DNA of 64,000 bases from Theristus sp. LFF4_11 (Eukaryota > Nematoda > Chromadorea > Monhysterida > Xyalidae). Position numbers and translations under genes: made by a program. The notes below the pieces were generated by a model. It did not search any database, had not been told where the DNA came from, and worked only from the letters and a program-made list of their open reading frames with translations. Of the stretch, positions 1 to 12,100 are shown one piece after another (position 1 is the first letter of the stretch; every line of letters starts with the position of its first letter). Where the stretch lies: NCBI GenBank assembly GCA_030248135.1, contig JASANC010002121.1, forward strand, positions 186,001 to 250,000. Reading direction: 5' to 3'.

Positions 1-336
1 TTTGTTTTTCATATTTACCGGCTTTTGGAACGTGCTAGACCTCAGTGGTTGGACGAAACATTTCGTGGGCAATGGATTGGCCGCAGAGGTCCAATGGAGT
101 GGCCGCGTTCTCCAGATTTGAGTCACTGCATTTTTTCGTCTGGGGTTGAGTCAAGAAGCAAGTGTACTCGAGAAAACCGGCGACCATCGCTCAGCTAAGG
201 CAATTCATTTCCGAGGCCTTCGCATCGATGCCAGCGTTCTTGCGCGAGGGGCGGTTTTGGCCGTGACGGATAGATGCAAGCGATGCATTGAGGCTCATGG
301 TGGACACTTTGAGAAATTTGATTGAGTTGACTGTTG
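1..336 (+). pseudogene. 3' fragment of a DDE (IS630/Tc1-mariner-like) transposase, frameshifted
   Basis: Reading from base 1, the + strand encodes LERARPQWLDETFRGQWIG followed by GPMEWPRSPDL. This matches the last catalytic segment of insect and nematode mariner-like transposases, whose usual form is W(I/L)GR..P..WP.RSPDL. After a frameshift near 140 the homology continues in another frame (RKPATIAQLRQFISEAFASM). After a further shift it ends with CIEAHGGHFEKFD and a stop near 336, the usual C-terminal signature of this family. Only the C-terminal third lies in the window, so the 5' part and left end are unseen. It is dead because of at least two frame changes. It may be a relative of the CAGGGTG-ended elements found further on, but no matching end was found here. 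The family call rests on remembered motifs. Confidence 0.7.
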
Positions 337-724
337 TCGTTGTTGTTGTTGATGTTTGCTGTTATCGCTACACCATTTTGAAGTGTTCTTTTGAATGTTT
401 GCATTGAGTGTTGTCCTTTGTCTCCGGTAATATCGTGTGATCTGGTATTTTTTTGGTCCATTTTAGAAATTTCTTGTGTTTTACTCGGTTATTCGTGTGC
501 CGGTGAATGAATTAGTCTGAATTTTACACAAATCTAAGTTAAGTCTTTTTAAACAACTGTCTAAAATTTCGCTAAAAATGGTTAATATCCTACAACAACT
601 CGAGCAATATCGCGTCAAGCACCTACCCACTTCTGAAACATCCTGCACTCTTAACAGACTTATTTTAGCTGATTTCTTTATAACAAATACTATCGATAAA
701 TAATGATTAATGTGAGTGATGTTT

Positions 725-925
725 GCAGGCGTGAAAGGAAACTAGTTTCAATTTTATGTGGGAATTCAAAGTCGCCTAAGTGACTCGGCCCTATTAAGGT
801 GACTCGGATCACTTTGCCAATTTTGAATTCCCGCGTCATGCCTGAAACTGTTTACCTACAATGTACAGTATATATGCGCGCATTGAGTCTCGGCACCAAA
901 GTAAAAGATCATACTAGGTGCACTA
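725..925. repeat. Small foldback repeat with GGGAATTCAAA / TTTGAATTCCC arms
   Basis: Inside the 337-2274 intergenic stretch, GTGGGAATTCAAA near 759 and TTTTGAATTCCCGCG near 820 face each other. The flanking words GTTTGCAGGCGTG and CATGCCTGAAAC also pair. Degenerate copies of the same arm, followed by the same ACCAAARTAAAAGATSATACT tail, recur in sidekick introns near 42900 and, without the tail, near 44130. I read it as a non-autonomous foldback (MITE-like) family. The rest of 337-2274 is AT-rich with no gene I can support. Confidence 0.5.
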
Positions 926-2274
926 TGCCTTGCACTATTCGCGCTTTTGCGCCAGCATGCAAAAAGCTGAGTATTTCTGTATCAAAAACTTGTGCATTTC
1001 TGATATTTAATCAATATCTCACAATTTAAACTTAGAAAGTCAACCAAAAAAACGGCGCTGAAAATTTTCCTACTAGAAAAAGAACACAATTTTGTAAAAA
1101 AAAACATAAACTTTGTTGGGCATGAAGTCCATCGTCCCAAGTCAGTGCCAGTTTAAAAAATGAGCAGTACAGAACAATACTATTCATATGGCGACACTAC
1201 GCGTGGTGGATACTTTTTATTCGCACACGCTTCATTGGGAGCATCCGTTGGGAGCTTTTTCACATTTTGACCGGAGAAGTTCCGCAGTTGCGATTTTCTT
1301 GTTAGAACGCACTTCAAACGGTTGAGTTACAGTTAGGGAATACCTTTTTTATATCGAGCCCCGTAGCTCTCACGACAAACTGATACTACTTTCATTTTAT
1401 TTCCTGTTTTTTATGCTCTTTAACTGCACTTTTCTCGCCACCATTTGAGAATTTGTTTATGTTAACATTTTCGTCTTGTGTTCGTTGGAACGCAAACCGG
1501 AACTAATGAAAAACCGCTGCTTGGCAGTGCTGTTATAATGTTGGTACCAGATCAGAAAGCTTAAAACGGATTTTTGTCTTGACTCACTTCCTACAATATT
1601 GTCATATAGTCAATACGTTGATACACAGTTCTGTACTCTGTATGACAAAACTTTTAGGTGCATGTACAGGGGTGTCTTAGAAAAAACTACAATGGGCAAA
1701 AAGTTAAAATGCGCGGGTGAACAAAACGGAAGCTACTTTTTTCACAACTCCTTTACCTGTTTGGAACAACTCTAGACCCTTTCGACACGTCCTAGAACAC
1801 TTAAAATCCAAGTGACAACAATCAACAGTCACCTTCTGCACATCTTTTTCCGAACAAAAGACGTCTGGTTCAACTTTAGGACAAGAAACAAGCACAATGT
1901 TTTCCGATTTTTCCCCTCGAATCAAAAATGTTGCTGCGCACCAAATTTGAGTTTTCAAAATGAAATTAACTCACAATCGAGGACAAACATTTTAATCCGT
2001 GTTCAAAATTTCAGACCTAGACGTTGTACCAAACTCAAGAACAAGCCAGTTTGTCCACTTAGTTTTTGGAAACACCTTGTACATGCATGTTAGACACTGT
2101 GATAGCAGTTTTAATTGCGAGCTATGCAATTTTTCAAAATCTTGATTTTTTGTCACCTATAGCAACCTGTACAAAAGTTGAATAATTACTCACTAGATTC
2201 TTCTGGGGCTCACTTTCGACTGCACGACTCTGACCAACCAGCCAACAGTCTGTGTGCTTTCTTCGAAATTCAAA

Positions 2275-4082
2275 ATGGCCGTGTTTGCAAATTATACAAG
2301 GCAATGTTTTCTACCAGATTTCACAATACAATATTTTGGCATTCATCTGTACTTAATGTGGCTACTGTGCCTCTGCGGCTTTGCAGCTAATCTGATGGTC
2401 ATAGGAGTGCTGACGAGAAAAACGGTACGATTAAAAAATTTCCATTTATCTATACAGTGGAAAGATTCTTAAATTCGACATTTTGGAGATAATCAGTCCA
2501 AATTCGACATTTTGGAGATAATCAGTCCAGTATACGGTGGAAAGATTCTTAATTTCGACGTTTTACAGATAATCAGTCCAGTAAACTTATTGCTGTGCGC
2601 GCTGACCATTGCGCAGACGGCATTGCTTCTAAGTCATCTGTTCTTCACAACCACTTACGAACTCGCCGATACTTACTGCGTCAGCTTCTTTTGGTCGAAG
2701 GCTTGGGTTATATCAACATATGTTTCCAGGTAAAACGCACGCCCATTGGAAAGAGCAGCTGAAGTACACACACTGTACCACTCGCGCCCAGTTTCCTTTT
2801 TGCTGTCATTGGGGTGAAGCGTGAAAAACATCTGAAAAATGAGATTGGCAGACCAAATCAGAAGCTAGCAGAATTTATGTCAATATTAAGTAAATCTCAG
2901 CTAACATGTTTGTTTTCAGCCAGATTTACCTGATAAGTCACGGGCTTGCTGTGTGGCTGGTAGTCTCGCTGTCCATAGTGCGAGCAGTGTGTCTTTCACA
3001 TCGAATCCGTCACCGCGTAGTCACCTGGTTCTGCTACCGAAAAGCGCTGATTATTTGCGCATCTGTTTTTGCGGTCATTCCAGCGTTGTGTTTACCAACA
3101 ATGCTTTGGGCAACCGTCGAACCAGATCCGCACGGCCACACAAGGCCACATTGCGGATGGAACGACTCTGAACGATTACTGATTCAGATGAAAAATTCTT
3201 ACGCTATTCGCATATCGAAACTGGGTGAAACAAAACTGTTCATGCTGCTAAGCCATTACTTGTTTTTTGTTGGCTGCAAAGTGCTTCCATGTGTGCTGGT
3301 GTTCATTGTGAATTGCATTATCGCTGGTCAGCTGTGGTCAATTAAGGTTAGTTTTTTGTCGGTACCAATTAATTCGTGTTTTAAACATACAAATATGACA
3401 AAATAGAAATACCGTCTTATTATATTATTCTTGTCTCATTTTTCTAATCACCATACTGCGTTGCATTAACCTTGTTTTTTTACAGCGTCAAACAGCATAT
3501 GCAATGGCCGGTAAATTACATCGGAACTATCCAAGCATGCTAGAGGAAGTATCAAGCAAAAACATACTTCCATCACGGCATTTGTACCAGCGAGCTACCG
3601 GCTTGATTTTTGCCGTTTCATTTTTATTTCTGGCTGTTGAAGTGCCACAAGCCATTTTTTTGTTTGCGTTCGACTTTGTTGGCATCATGAACATTATGAA
3701 TTGTTATCGGTACATTTTCGAAATCCTTGAAATGCTAACAATTTTGTACAGTGCCATAAACCTGCTCATCTATTGCGGGATGTCAGCCGATTTCCGAAAA
3801 GAGTTCTGCAGATTAGTGATGCGATGTGTTACCTGGTGCAAATGTTGGAGCACGAAAGATGATTCAAGCGTTATTGTTGAAAACAACCATAATGATCGGC
3901 TAGTGCATCTACTGAAAAATCAGATTCAACTGGCGGAAGTGAACGAATTAGAATGCTTGGTGGTGCAGCCAAAGATCGAAAATGCAGAGACGAGTAACGT
4001 GACAAGAATGAAGCACAGCTCAAGCGATCATCAAATCATTGTTATTTACGACAATACACGCGAACAAGACACTTTCTTGTGA
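2275..4082 (+). CDS. Rhodopsin-class peptide GPCR, DMSR/Srw type (4 exons, 444 aa)
   Basis: Exons 2275-2424, 2569-2729, 2920-3346 and 3486-4082 join with consistent phases (0, 2, 0) at GT/AG sites. The product has seven hydrophobic segments. TM1 contains FAANLMVIGVLTRK, TM2 SPVNLLLCALTIAQT, TM5 KVLPCVLVFIVNCII, TM6 LFLAVEVPQAIF and TM7 NLLIYCGMSADFRKEF. The E-x-P-Q in TM6 and the N..IYC.MS..FR end of TM7 are typical of nematode Srw and myosuppressin/FMRFamide (DMSR) receptors, so a neuropeptide ligand is likely but unidentified. The TM3 end reads SIVRAVCLSH, so the usual (D/E)RY, or WRY in this family, is replaced by VRA. NYT near the N-terminus is a glycosylation site. The start is the first ATG in the open frame. 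An AATAAA follows 94 bases after the stop. Confidence 0.85.
2451..2580 (+). repeat. Tandem duplication spanning the intron 1 / exon 2 splice junction
   Basis: A 50-base unit at 2451-2500, a partial copy at 2501-2529 and another full copy at 2531-2580 each end in ATAATCAGTCCA. The last copy carries the true acceptor (TTTTACAG before 2569) and the first codons of exon 2. The two upstream copies read TTTTGGAG at the same place. Confidence 0.9.
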
Positions 4083-4175
4083 CTCATTACTTGCTTCTTT
4101 AAGTGTTGCACGTTACACGTATTTTGCTTGCTGTTATTGTCGCGAATTTGCTTTTCAATCGGTGATTTATTGCTT

Positions 4176-4181
4176 AATAAA
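4176..4181 (+). terminator. Polyadenylation signal AATAAA of the GPCR gene
   Basis: This is a canonical AATAAA 94 bases past the TGA at 4080-4082. The remaining gap up to 4851 is AT-rich and shows no gene. Confidence 0.65.
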
Positions 4182-4851
4182 AACAGAAATCTATGCGCAG
4201 TAATTTCCTACCGGTAAATGGAGTTTTTATAGTTATTTTAAGCTCTTGACATACATTTCAGAAAAAAATTTAACAATGTACATTTGAAACAACATTTGAC
4301 AAAACCGGCACGTGCAATGAACGATAAAAATCTCATGAATAAATAAAAAGAAAGTGCCGACTGGCATGCAATGCTGTGAATTTGAAGTACAATCTGTCGT
4401 AACAAATGTTTTAATGAAAATTGAAACAATATCAAGTATTAAACCGCGAAACCAAGCAGCGCGACCGAAAATATAACACTTGTTTTGTTCAAACTACATT
4501 AAACAAGCTTTAAACTCCAACTGTGGGTTTACAGTCTCCACAGTGCAAAAGTGCTAAATGATACGTGTGCATAATTAATGATTTTAACATTTTCCATTCT
4601 TTGTTCCCATTTTAACCATTTACGCTGGTTCATCACATTAATGACTTTTTTCAGACGGAAACCAACTTTTAAAATCATCAAATATAACCGTTAAGCATAT
4701 TCAATCTGTGAAAATGGTCAGTGAAGCAAGCTGGACACCAGTCAACCTGTTTTTGAGAATTTTCGACGCCATTTGCACCAATAAACCAGGGTAATAGTGA
4801 GGAATCTTATAATCGTATTGCGATTAAAGGTTCATACCGGTTAACACGACG

Positions 4852-7800
4852 ATGGTCACTCCTGGGCACTCGGTAACACCATTTCAACTGCTTCTGATAT
4901 TGGTAAATCAAATTGCAATTTCAAACAGAATAACGTTTCTACTGAATATTTCACATTCTGCAAACAGATAGTTTTTTAGCGTAAAAAATTTGTGTGATTT
5001 GTTTTACATTGGTATTTCACGAAGAATAAAAGTGAAACTTTGTCCGAAAAGTGTTCACCAACGGCCATTTCTTTCTGTTTTGTTTTTCAAATTCTTTCTG
5101 TCAAACAGAACTTACGTAAACTATCCTAATATTCCAGCTAATTCTAATGAACGCGCTCGGCATCCCAATCGACAATGGACTTGTGCTGAAACTACGGACT
5201 CCGAACGTGATTGCCAGAACAGGTGCAATACAAATATACGAGCGTTGTTTTGAAAACTTTTTCAAAACCTTCGAAGACTCATCAAAACTTAGGGTTTTTG
5301 TTCGGTTAAAACAAAAATTGCCTCAAATAGAAATCGTGTGCGAAGAAATGGGATCAGCGGATTTCATTACGGTTATTGATGGATCAACCAGCATTGGAGA
5401 CAATAACTTTGAGCTTCTGCGAACGTTTCTTGCATCAACAGCCGCGCAATTACCTGAAAGCAGCAGACACGCAGCAGTTGAGTTCTCTCATCGGCCGGTG
5501 CTTTTATGGGGATTCAACGCTTACAATACACGCGACGAAGTTGTTGGTAAATAAACAATAAACTTTCAGTAGCTAAAAATAGTGAAAAATACTAAGTTAC
5601 TAAAAATCTGAAAGCGAAATTCTGATGAAACCTCTTCAGAAGCGTTCCGTAAAATAAAATACATACGTGGGACAACAAAGATTGGTGCAGCACTGCAATT
5701 TGTTCTTGACAAAGTGCTGCCGAAAGACAACCGACCAGAATTTCCAGACCTAATGGTTGTTATAACCGACGGACGCTCATCGGACGACCCATCTCAAATT
5801 GCCAAACAGATTCGCGATCTTGTTAGTATGGTCACAAAATGTTGTTTTTTTACATTTTTTAGTTTTAACAATGAAACACCAGCAGAATCGTATCCCTAAA
5901 TGACTAGGGAGTGACAGTCGTTGCGATGGGCATCACAAAATTAGCCGACCGATCACAACTTGAAGCAATTGCTGGCAATCCGGAAGCTGTAATTGAAATC
6001 GAAAGTTTTGATAAATTAGACGATCAGACACGAGATGCATTACTTGGTACCGCACGCACGTGTCGATCTATAGAAGGTACGTACTTTTAGATTGTCCACG
6101 TCCACAAATCTCATCACAATTTGAAATTTTCATTCGAATCATGACATTTATTTTCAAGTATTGCGTGCTTGTTTAAACCTCTCACTTGTTGTTCGCAGAA
6201 TACAGAGTATATGCGAAACTGTGAATTACACGTAGTAGAAGAACAACGAATACAACGGGTTTTGTAGAAATCAAACAATTTATGTATTTGTGTGACTAAC
6301 TCCAATCCCATTCTTTCTTCTTTCACGATTTTCTGTATTTTGAGTAAAAAGGGACTGGTTTACATAAACATACTCTAAGCTTAACTAGCTAATGAGACTG
6401 TTTTCAATTGCCCAGTTTTCGAGGATGCGAGCATCGGACAACCGTCATTAATTATTCAGTGCAACCCTGACTCAATATACGTTGCATCAGACACAAAAAA
6501 AACTTTCGAAGGAAATGTTTATGTGAAGAACCATTTTCATAACGACGAATGTGTTTCGCCTGGGAACGGTCGCTCAAGTTTTGCTGAAATTGAAATCTCG
6601 TTTGATTCGTGCGGAACCAATCGCCGTAGATCGGTAGGGCACAGAAGTAATAATGGATTTTTGTTTCTTTTCCGAACTACAAACTACAAAACCACAAACT
6701 ATGATGATTTTTGACAAGTTTCAAATTCGGTTGCAACAAAACAAAATAACTGACCAATCTTCAGCTGGAACCGCGTGGAATATTTGTTGAAAACACCGTT
6801 GTTTTTTCGTTTCATAAAAAATTTCAAACAAAAGTGGATAGAATATTCAAAGCGCGCTGCTTTTATATGGAAGCAGAAAAGACGGTGCAAACTGAGCTCG
6901 ACGTAAGGTATGCACGAATCTTTTATTTTAATGGCGTGAAGGCATAACATTACAATACTGGAGTTAATCACTTTTTACATTTCAAACGTTGCGACACATT
7001 TTCTTACAAAGCATGCTGACGACAAACGCAGTCTCCGATCAATTCCCAATGCCGACTTGTACGTATTCGTTGCATCGAGACGGTGTCGACGGTCCTACTG
7101 TTCGCTTGGCGTTAGTCGGCGAACCGATTTTTCACGTCTGGCAGTGTGATAAATGTAAGATTCAATAATTCATTCGCTAACACCTGCAATCGAACGCAAA
7201 TATAAGATTTTAGTTGATAAATGAAAAAAAAATAACGCCGTTTTTTCACGATCGTTATCATTCTATAGCAAACATTAAGGGGTAGTTTTTATTTGGCAAA
7301 AAAGGAGAAAAAAGCAGCCGCACTGATAACATCATTCTAGCCGTATTCAACAGACATCACTTATTTTGTAGCACTATTTTTTTCAGCCAGGTCCGATCAG
7401 CTTTTCCGAATGCGGGTATACAATTGTTACGTCGACGATTTGCAAGGCACTCGGATTCCACTACTAGACCAAAAAGGGTTCATTTCATTTTGTTTTTAAA
7501 TGAAAACAGGAAATAGTCTGAACCAAACCGTTTTATTTTTGTTTGTAGATGTTCAATTGATCGACATCTGCTTTCAAACCTGAATTACGTCAGCGGACGC
7601 ATGAAAGCACACGTTGAGGCACATGCCTTCAAATTTCCTGACCGCAGCAATCAGTTTTTTCAATGTCAGATTGAACTATGTGTTGACTTAGAAGACGGTT
7701 GTCAAACTACGGTTGGTTTGTTTCTTTTTGCTTTAGGACTTCAGTTAGAGACAAAGTAATTTTATTAACTACTCACGTCGGTGTGTACAGCCAGAAAATG

Positions 7801-8233
7801 TAGTATCAAGTACAATCAAACTGAGAATTTTTAGCCTCCTCAATGCGATGACAGCCGATTACGACGACATGTCGAAGTCTACGACAACAAAACAACGAAG
7901 GCGTCAACATTCGTTAAACTACGTCAACAAAAGCCACAACACCAACCAAAAGGTGCCATTATTGATGTGGGCACCAATGAACTGTCAGTGTTGGACTCCG
8001 CCGAAATTGGCTTATCCAGCCATGAATCAAGTCTCGACTCACTACTATATGGAAATCAACGAACGGATTTAACAATAAAAAGCAGCAACCACGGACAGAA
8101 GTTACTGAAATATCAATGTTTATCAATCAGACAACTGAACCAGCTCAGTTTTTCATTTGTGATTTCGTGTTGTTTACTAATCTTGATCAATATCACGTGT
8201 ATTTCGTTGTGCTTGCTTACTATCCCATGGTAA
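4852..8233 (+). CDS. vWA-ZP cuticlin-like protein, copy A (11 exons, 619 aa)
   Basis: Exons: 4852-4902, 5138-5222, 5331-5546, 5640-5821, 5908-6076, 6416-6633, 6765-6907, 7012-7154, 7387-7477, 7549-7711, 7835-8233. Exon 1 plus the start of exon 2 give a signal peptide (LLLILLILMNALG). A vWA domain (about 55-230) keeps all MIDAS parts: DGSTS, GTTKIG and TDGRSSD. A ZP domain (about 245-485) follows, with FEGNVYV, FVENTVVF, MPTCTYSLHR and FQCQIELC. Next come a dibasic furin-type site (RLRR, about 495-498) and a C-terminal TM (about 590-615). This order matches C. elegans CUT-6 (vWA plus ZP). It is probably secreted, cleaved and polymerised into cuticle or other apical matrix. It lacks the intron that copies B and C have after HFK/HFN in the ZP domain. 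Exon 1 was chosen because it completes the signal peptide in phase 0. Confidence 0.88.
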
Positions 8234-9198
8234 CATGTGACTGCCGTTTGTTTTTCATCATTAAGTAATGTATTATGTTTTTTGTTTGCTCCGTTTTTAC
8301 CAACGCAGTTGAATCTTCGCAAGACAGAAATTACTGTGTTTATATTTAGATAGAACAAAACTTAGGTTACTTACAGCTCTTGCATCGTTGTTGTTATAAT
8401 GTACCACTAATACGGGACCCTAATATTTTTTGTATATAATATAATACCACTAAAATTTTTGTTGATGTTTTGCCGTTGATATTTTGTCTTCATAATTTAG
8501 CAGCACTTTGAATGTTATGTCAATTGAACACAAAAATGCAATTTTGAACCTAATTCGTTGAAATCCATAGCATACGCATGTAAACAACTTTTTGTTTCTT
8601 AAAACACAAGAACAACATAATTGCCATCATCTCATAAATTAAACGTATCGAATGCAACAAAAACCGGAGAAGTTTTTTTTATCGACCAGTCAGTTTTGGT
8701 TGCGTTATGCGTTATCTCGTCTGCTAGATCTGAGTCTGCGTGCTGCAACTGCAACAATAATCGTCAGTTACGCTTTGCGGAAAGAAAACAAAAAAAACCT
8801 GCTGAAAATGAAATGCTTCCCTGTGACGTACCACGCCAACAAAGTGTATATACAGTATGCGCACATCAATGCTTGCATGTGCTCATTTCGATAGCAATCT
8901 GAAGCACAAATTGAATTAGACACATTATTTTTTATGTTTCCTGTCCTTTCACACTTCAGTGTGTGTCAGATGTGTATCATCTCACACGTAGTCAAACTGA
9001 ATTTGTTTTCAGTGATAATTTTCTTCAGTATCAAAAGTATAAATTGCTTCATTGTAGTCAAAAACACTTGCTGATAATCATCTAAATGGACCGAATGCTT
9101 ACGAAGTTACGTAGTGTTTCCAGCTTTCACACTGTAACGCCAGTAATAAATCAATCGAACTTTCACCAGCTCCAAAATAGTTCACCAGCAAAAAACCT
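8234..9198. other. Intergenic spacer between vWA-ZP copies A and B
   Basis: These 965 bases are AT-rich. I see no coding region, RNA gene or recognisable repeat. The open frames around 8621-8902 do not resemble any family and lack splice context. Confidence 0.5.
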
Positions 9199-12100
9199 AT
9201 GGATATGCTTCGAGTTTTCTCGGTAAGATCAATGATATCCATCTGTTTCTATCACAGTATTTTGCCGCTAGGCACAGAATTGAGAATTTCTGTTTGCCCG
9301 TAAAAACAACAATATTCAACCATTGAAGTTACACGAATTTGATTGCATTGTTGCTGCTTCAGATACTAACAAGTCTACTATGTGCTGCTCTCAGTGTGCC
9401 AATCGACAATGGTCTCGTGCTAAAAGCGCCGACCAGTCCAGCAAGAACAGGTATCTTTCATTGTGGATGAACTAAAAAAGAAATTTCAGACGTTTGATTC
9501 ATTGTGTAATTTATCTTAATTGTATTCTCATCCTTTTTCCTGCTTCCCTGATAAGTGGTCCAGCGCATGTCAAGCAAAAAACCCTCGTAACCTGGGTTTG
9601 CGTGCAGGGACGGTGGTCGGTGATCATGAATCTCCGGCGCCTGTCTTCAGTTTCAAATAAATACGTGGCTTCAGTCAGAAACAAAAACCTCAAATCATCA
9701 GATAGATTTTACATGGCATGATCCCAAAGCAAAACTGGCTAATTCAAAAGCAAAAAGTTATAAAATACATATGAAGAAAAATTTAAAAATTCATAAAAAG
9801 TTTTGGCTTAAGAAACAATTAAAATTTTAAAAAGTTATCACGCACGCAGTTAAAACATTGTACAACAGAAAAAACGGTTCAGTCACTAGAATCCCACAGC
9901 TTTTCAGCACGCGCATGTCGACTTTCAGGGTCGCGCGGGATTAGGGTTATGGGTTTTGAATTTTTTGTTTTTATTTGGATTTTCAAATTAAAACAATTTA
10001 AAAAAATTTCTTTACAAATTATTTTTCTGTACTTGACGTTGTTTATGAAACACCTCGTATAAAATGCGGTAGGAAAAGTTTTTTAACGTTGTTGATGAAA
10101 CACCCTGCACAATACTACAGAGTGATCCAAAAAAACTACACGATAAAAATTGGCTCTAGCTCGCCAACGGGTGAATGGTTTCGGCTGAAATTTTAACCAA
10201 ACGTCACGTATAGATAGCTTTTTATTTTTTGTGTTAAAATTTTACGGCAATCCGTCATTTTTAGCTTGGGAAATCAACAACTTTATCAAAAATCAGAAAA
10301 CCCACAATTTTCAATTTATGATTCCGGGTGCACATCGTCATCGTCATCGTCATCCAGGTTTTCACTCGGGAATTCGGTCAGTTCATCTTCCATTTCACGG
10401 TTGTTCCCATCAGTGTGTCTGTCTTGAAGGAGACGCTTGAACTGCTCAACATGAGCGCCTCGATTCTCGATCACAGTGGTCATGCGGTGCCGAAAACTCC
10501 ACAGCAGTTTTGCTGCAGCGATTGATTGCTGTTGATCGTTTCGACACGGGAGCGGATCATTCTTTCAATTCGCACAAATAACTGTTGATGTGCTTTTCGT
10601 TTGTTCGTATGCAACAACACAGAACACCTGCTGCTTAGTTGTCCAATCCATTTTTACAAAATGCAGCAAAACAAGAAAAAATTGGTGGCTTGGCTGCTGC
10701 AACAAAAAAACCAGTGATTTCTGAGAAATCCGTACCAGCAAAAACATCAAAAAACGATTCCTGCATTGTTCTTTTTGAAAAAAAACAAAAATTCATAGCA
10801 GAAAGCTGAAACATCTCGTTGAGCGCTGAGTGGTGGACGTGCGCTAGGCGCGCAGCGTACTGTATTTAACGCAAAAAGTCAATTTTTTTTACGTTTTCAC
10901 TATTTCATTTCGCATTCATTACAGGGTTGACCTATTCGTCTGAAATTTAAAAACACACGAAATAAAAAGCTTTTTGTGATGCTTGGTTAAAATTTCAGTA
11001 TAAACGATCTACCCGTTGGCGAGCTAGAACCGATTCTTTTTGTGTAGTTTTTTTGGATTACCCTGTATATAAGCTGACAATTTACTCTTGCAAGAAAACT
11101 AAACACTCTTGTGACCACTTTCTTTTCTTTATTGAACTAAATACAGCGAAAAATAGCTGGGGTGGCCGGTGGGGCAACGGTCTGATCAACGAACTCAACA
11201 CATTTAGAACAACGCTTCATAAACTCGAAGATGTGACGAGCTGTGTTTGTTTATGTGCAACTGCTCACAAACAGCGGGCGTTCTGTTGTTGTAAACCAAC
11301 AACCAAAACAACAACAACCGATAATCGATAAATAACAGAACTCAAATTCAAATTCAAACAGAAAAGCCAACGTATGGTCATGTTCAAAGCACAAAGATCT
11401 ATCGTTGAATTTTATTTTTTTGAGTTTGGAATGTTTTCAAGGTTGAGTTTCTAAACGTCTTTTTCATCTTTATCAACAAAAAATTGAGTCGCTTTACAAA
11501 AACGAGATCGAATTCAACGCCTTTTTGCTACAAAACTGCAAATTTAGCTAGATTGGGCGGGAAGATTGAAGAACATGACTAGACAATAGAACTTTATGCC
11601 CGAACACGTCACGTCGTACCAAAGCAGTGACCAACCGGCCGGATGCAGCGAGTCCGGGCAGGTCGCTCGGTCGGCCAGCCGTGCCCGTTCGAGTTGCTTT
11701 GCTTTGCTTCGGCTGCGTCCAGCCTCGTCGCTACTCGTGTGTTTTGCACTCGCTCACGGCCCAACCGACACTAAAAACGCACACAACACACATTAAAGCC
11801 ACAAACAACGAAAACTGCATTTAGGTTTCTGGAAAAAAACATCAAAGAATCATGAAGCCACATTGCGTTTTCACAAACTGTTTTGACAAAATTGCTGCTC
11901 TTCGCTTAATTTTTTCCAAACGTTTTGTATTTTCTTGTTTTGCTCAGCATCAAGTGCTACTGGTTGAGCTCGACTGCTAAACAAAGCACGTTACATGCGC
12001 AAACATTCGCGTCAATTACTGCACTTTTAGTGTTGACAACGGTTAGAGAGTAGTCTTACTTACGGACAGTAGCTGATTCAAAAAACCTCTCTCAGAGACA

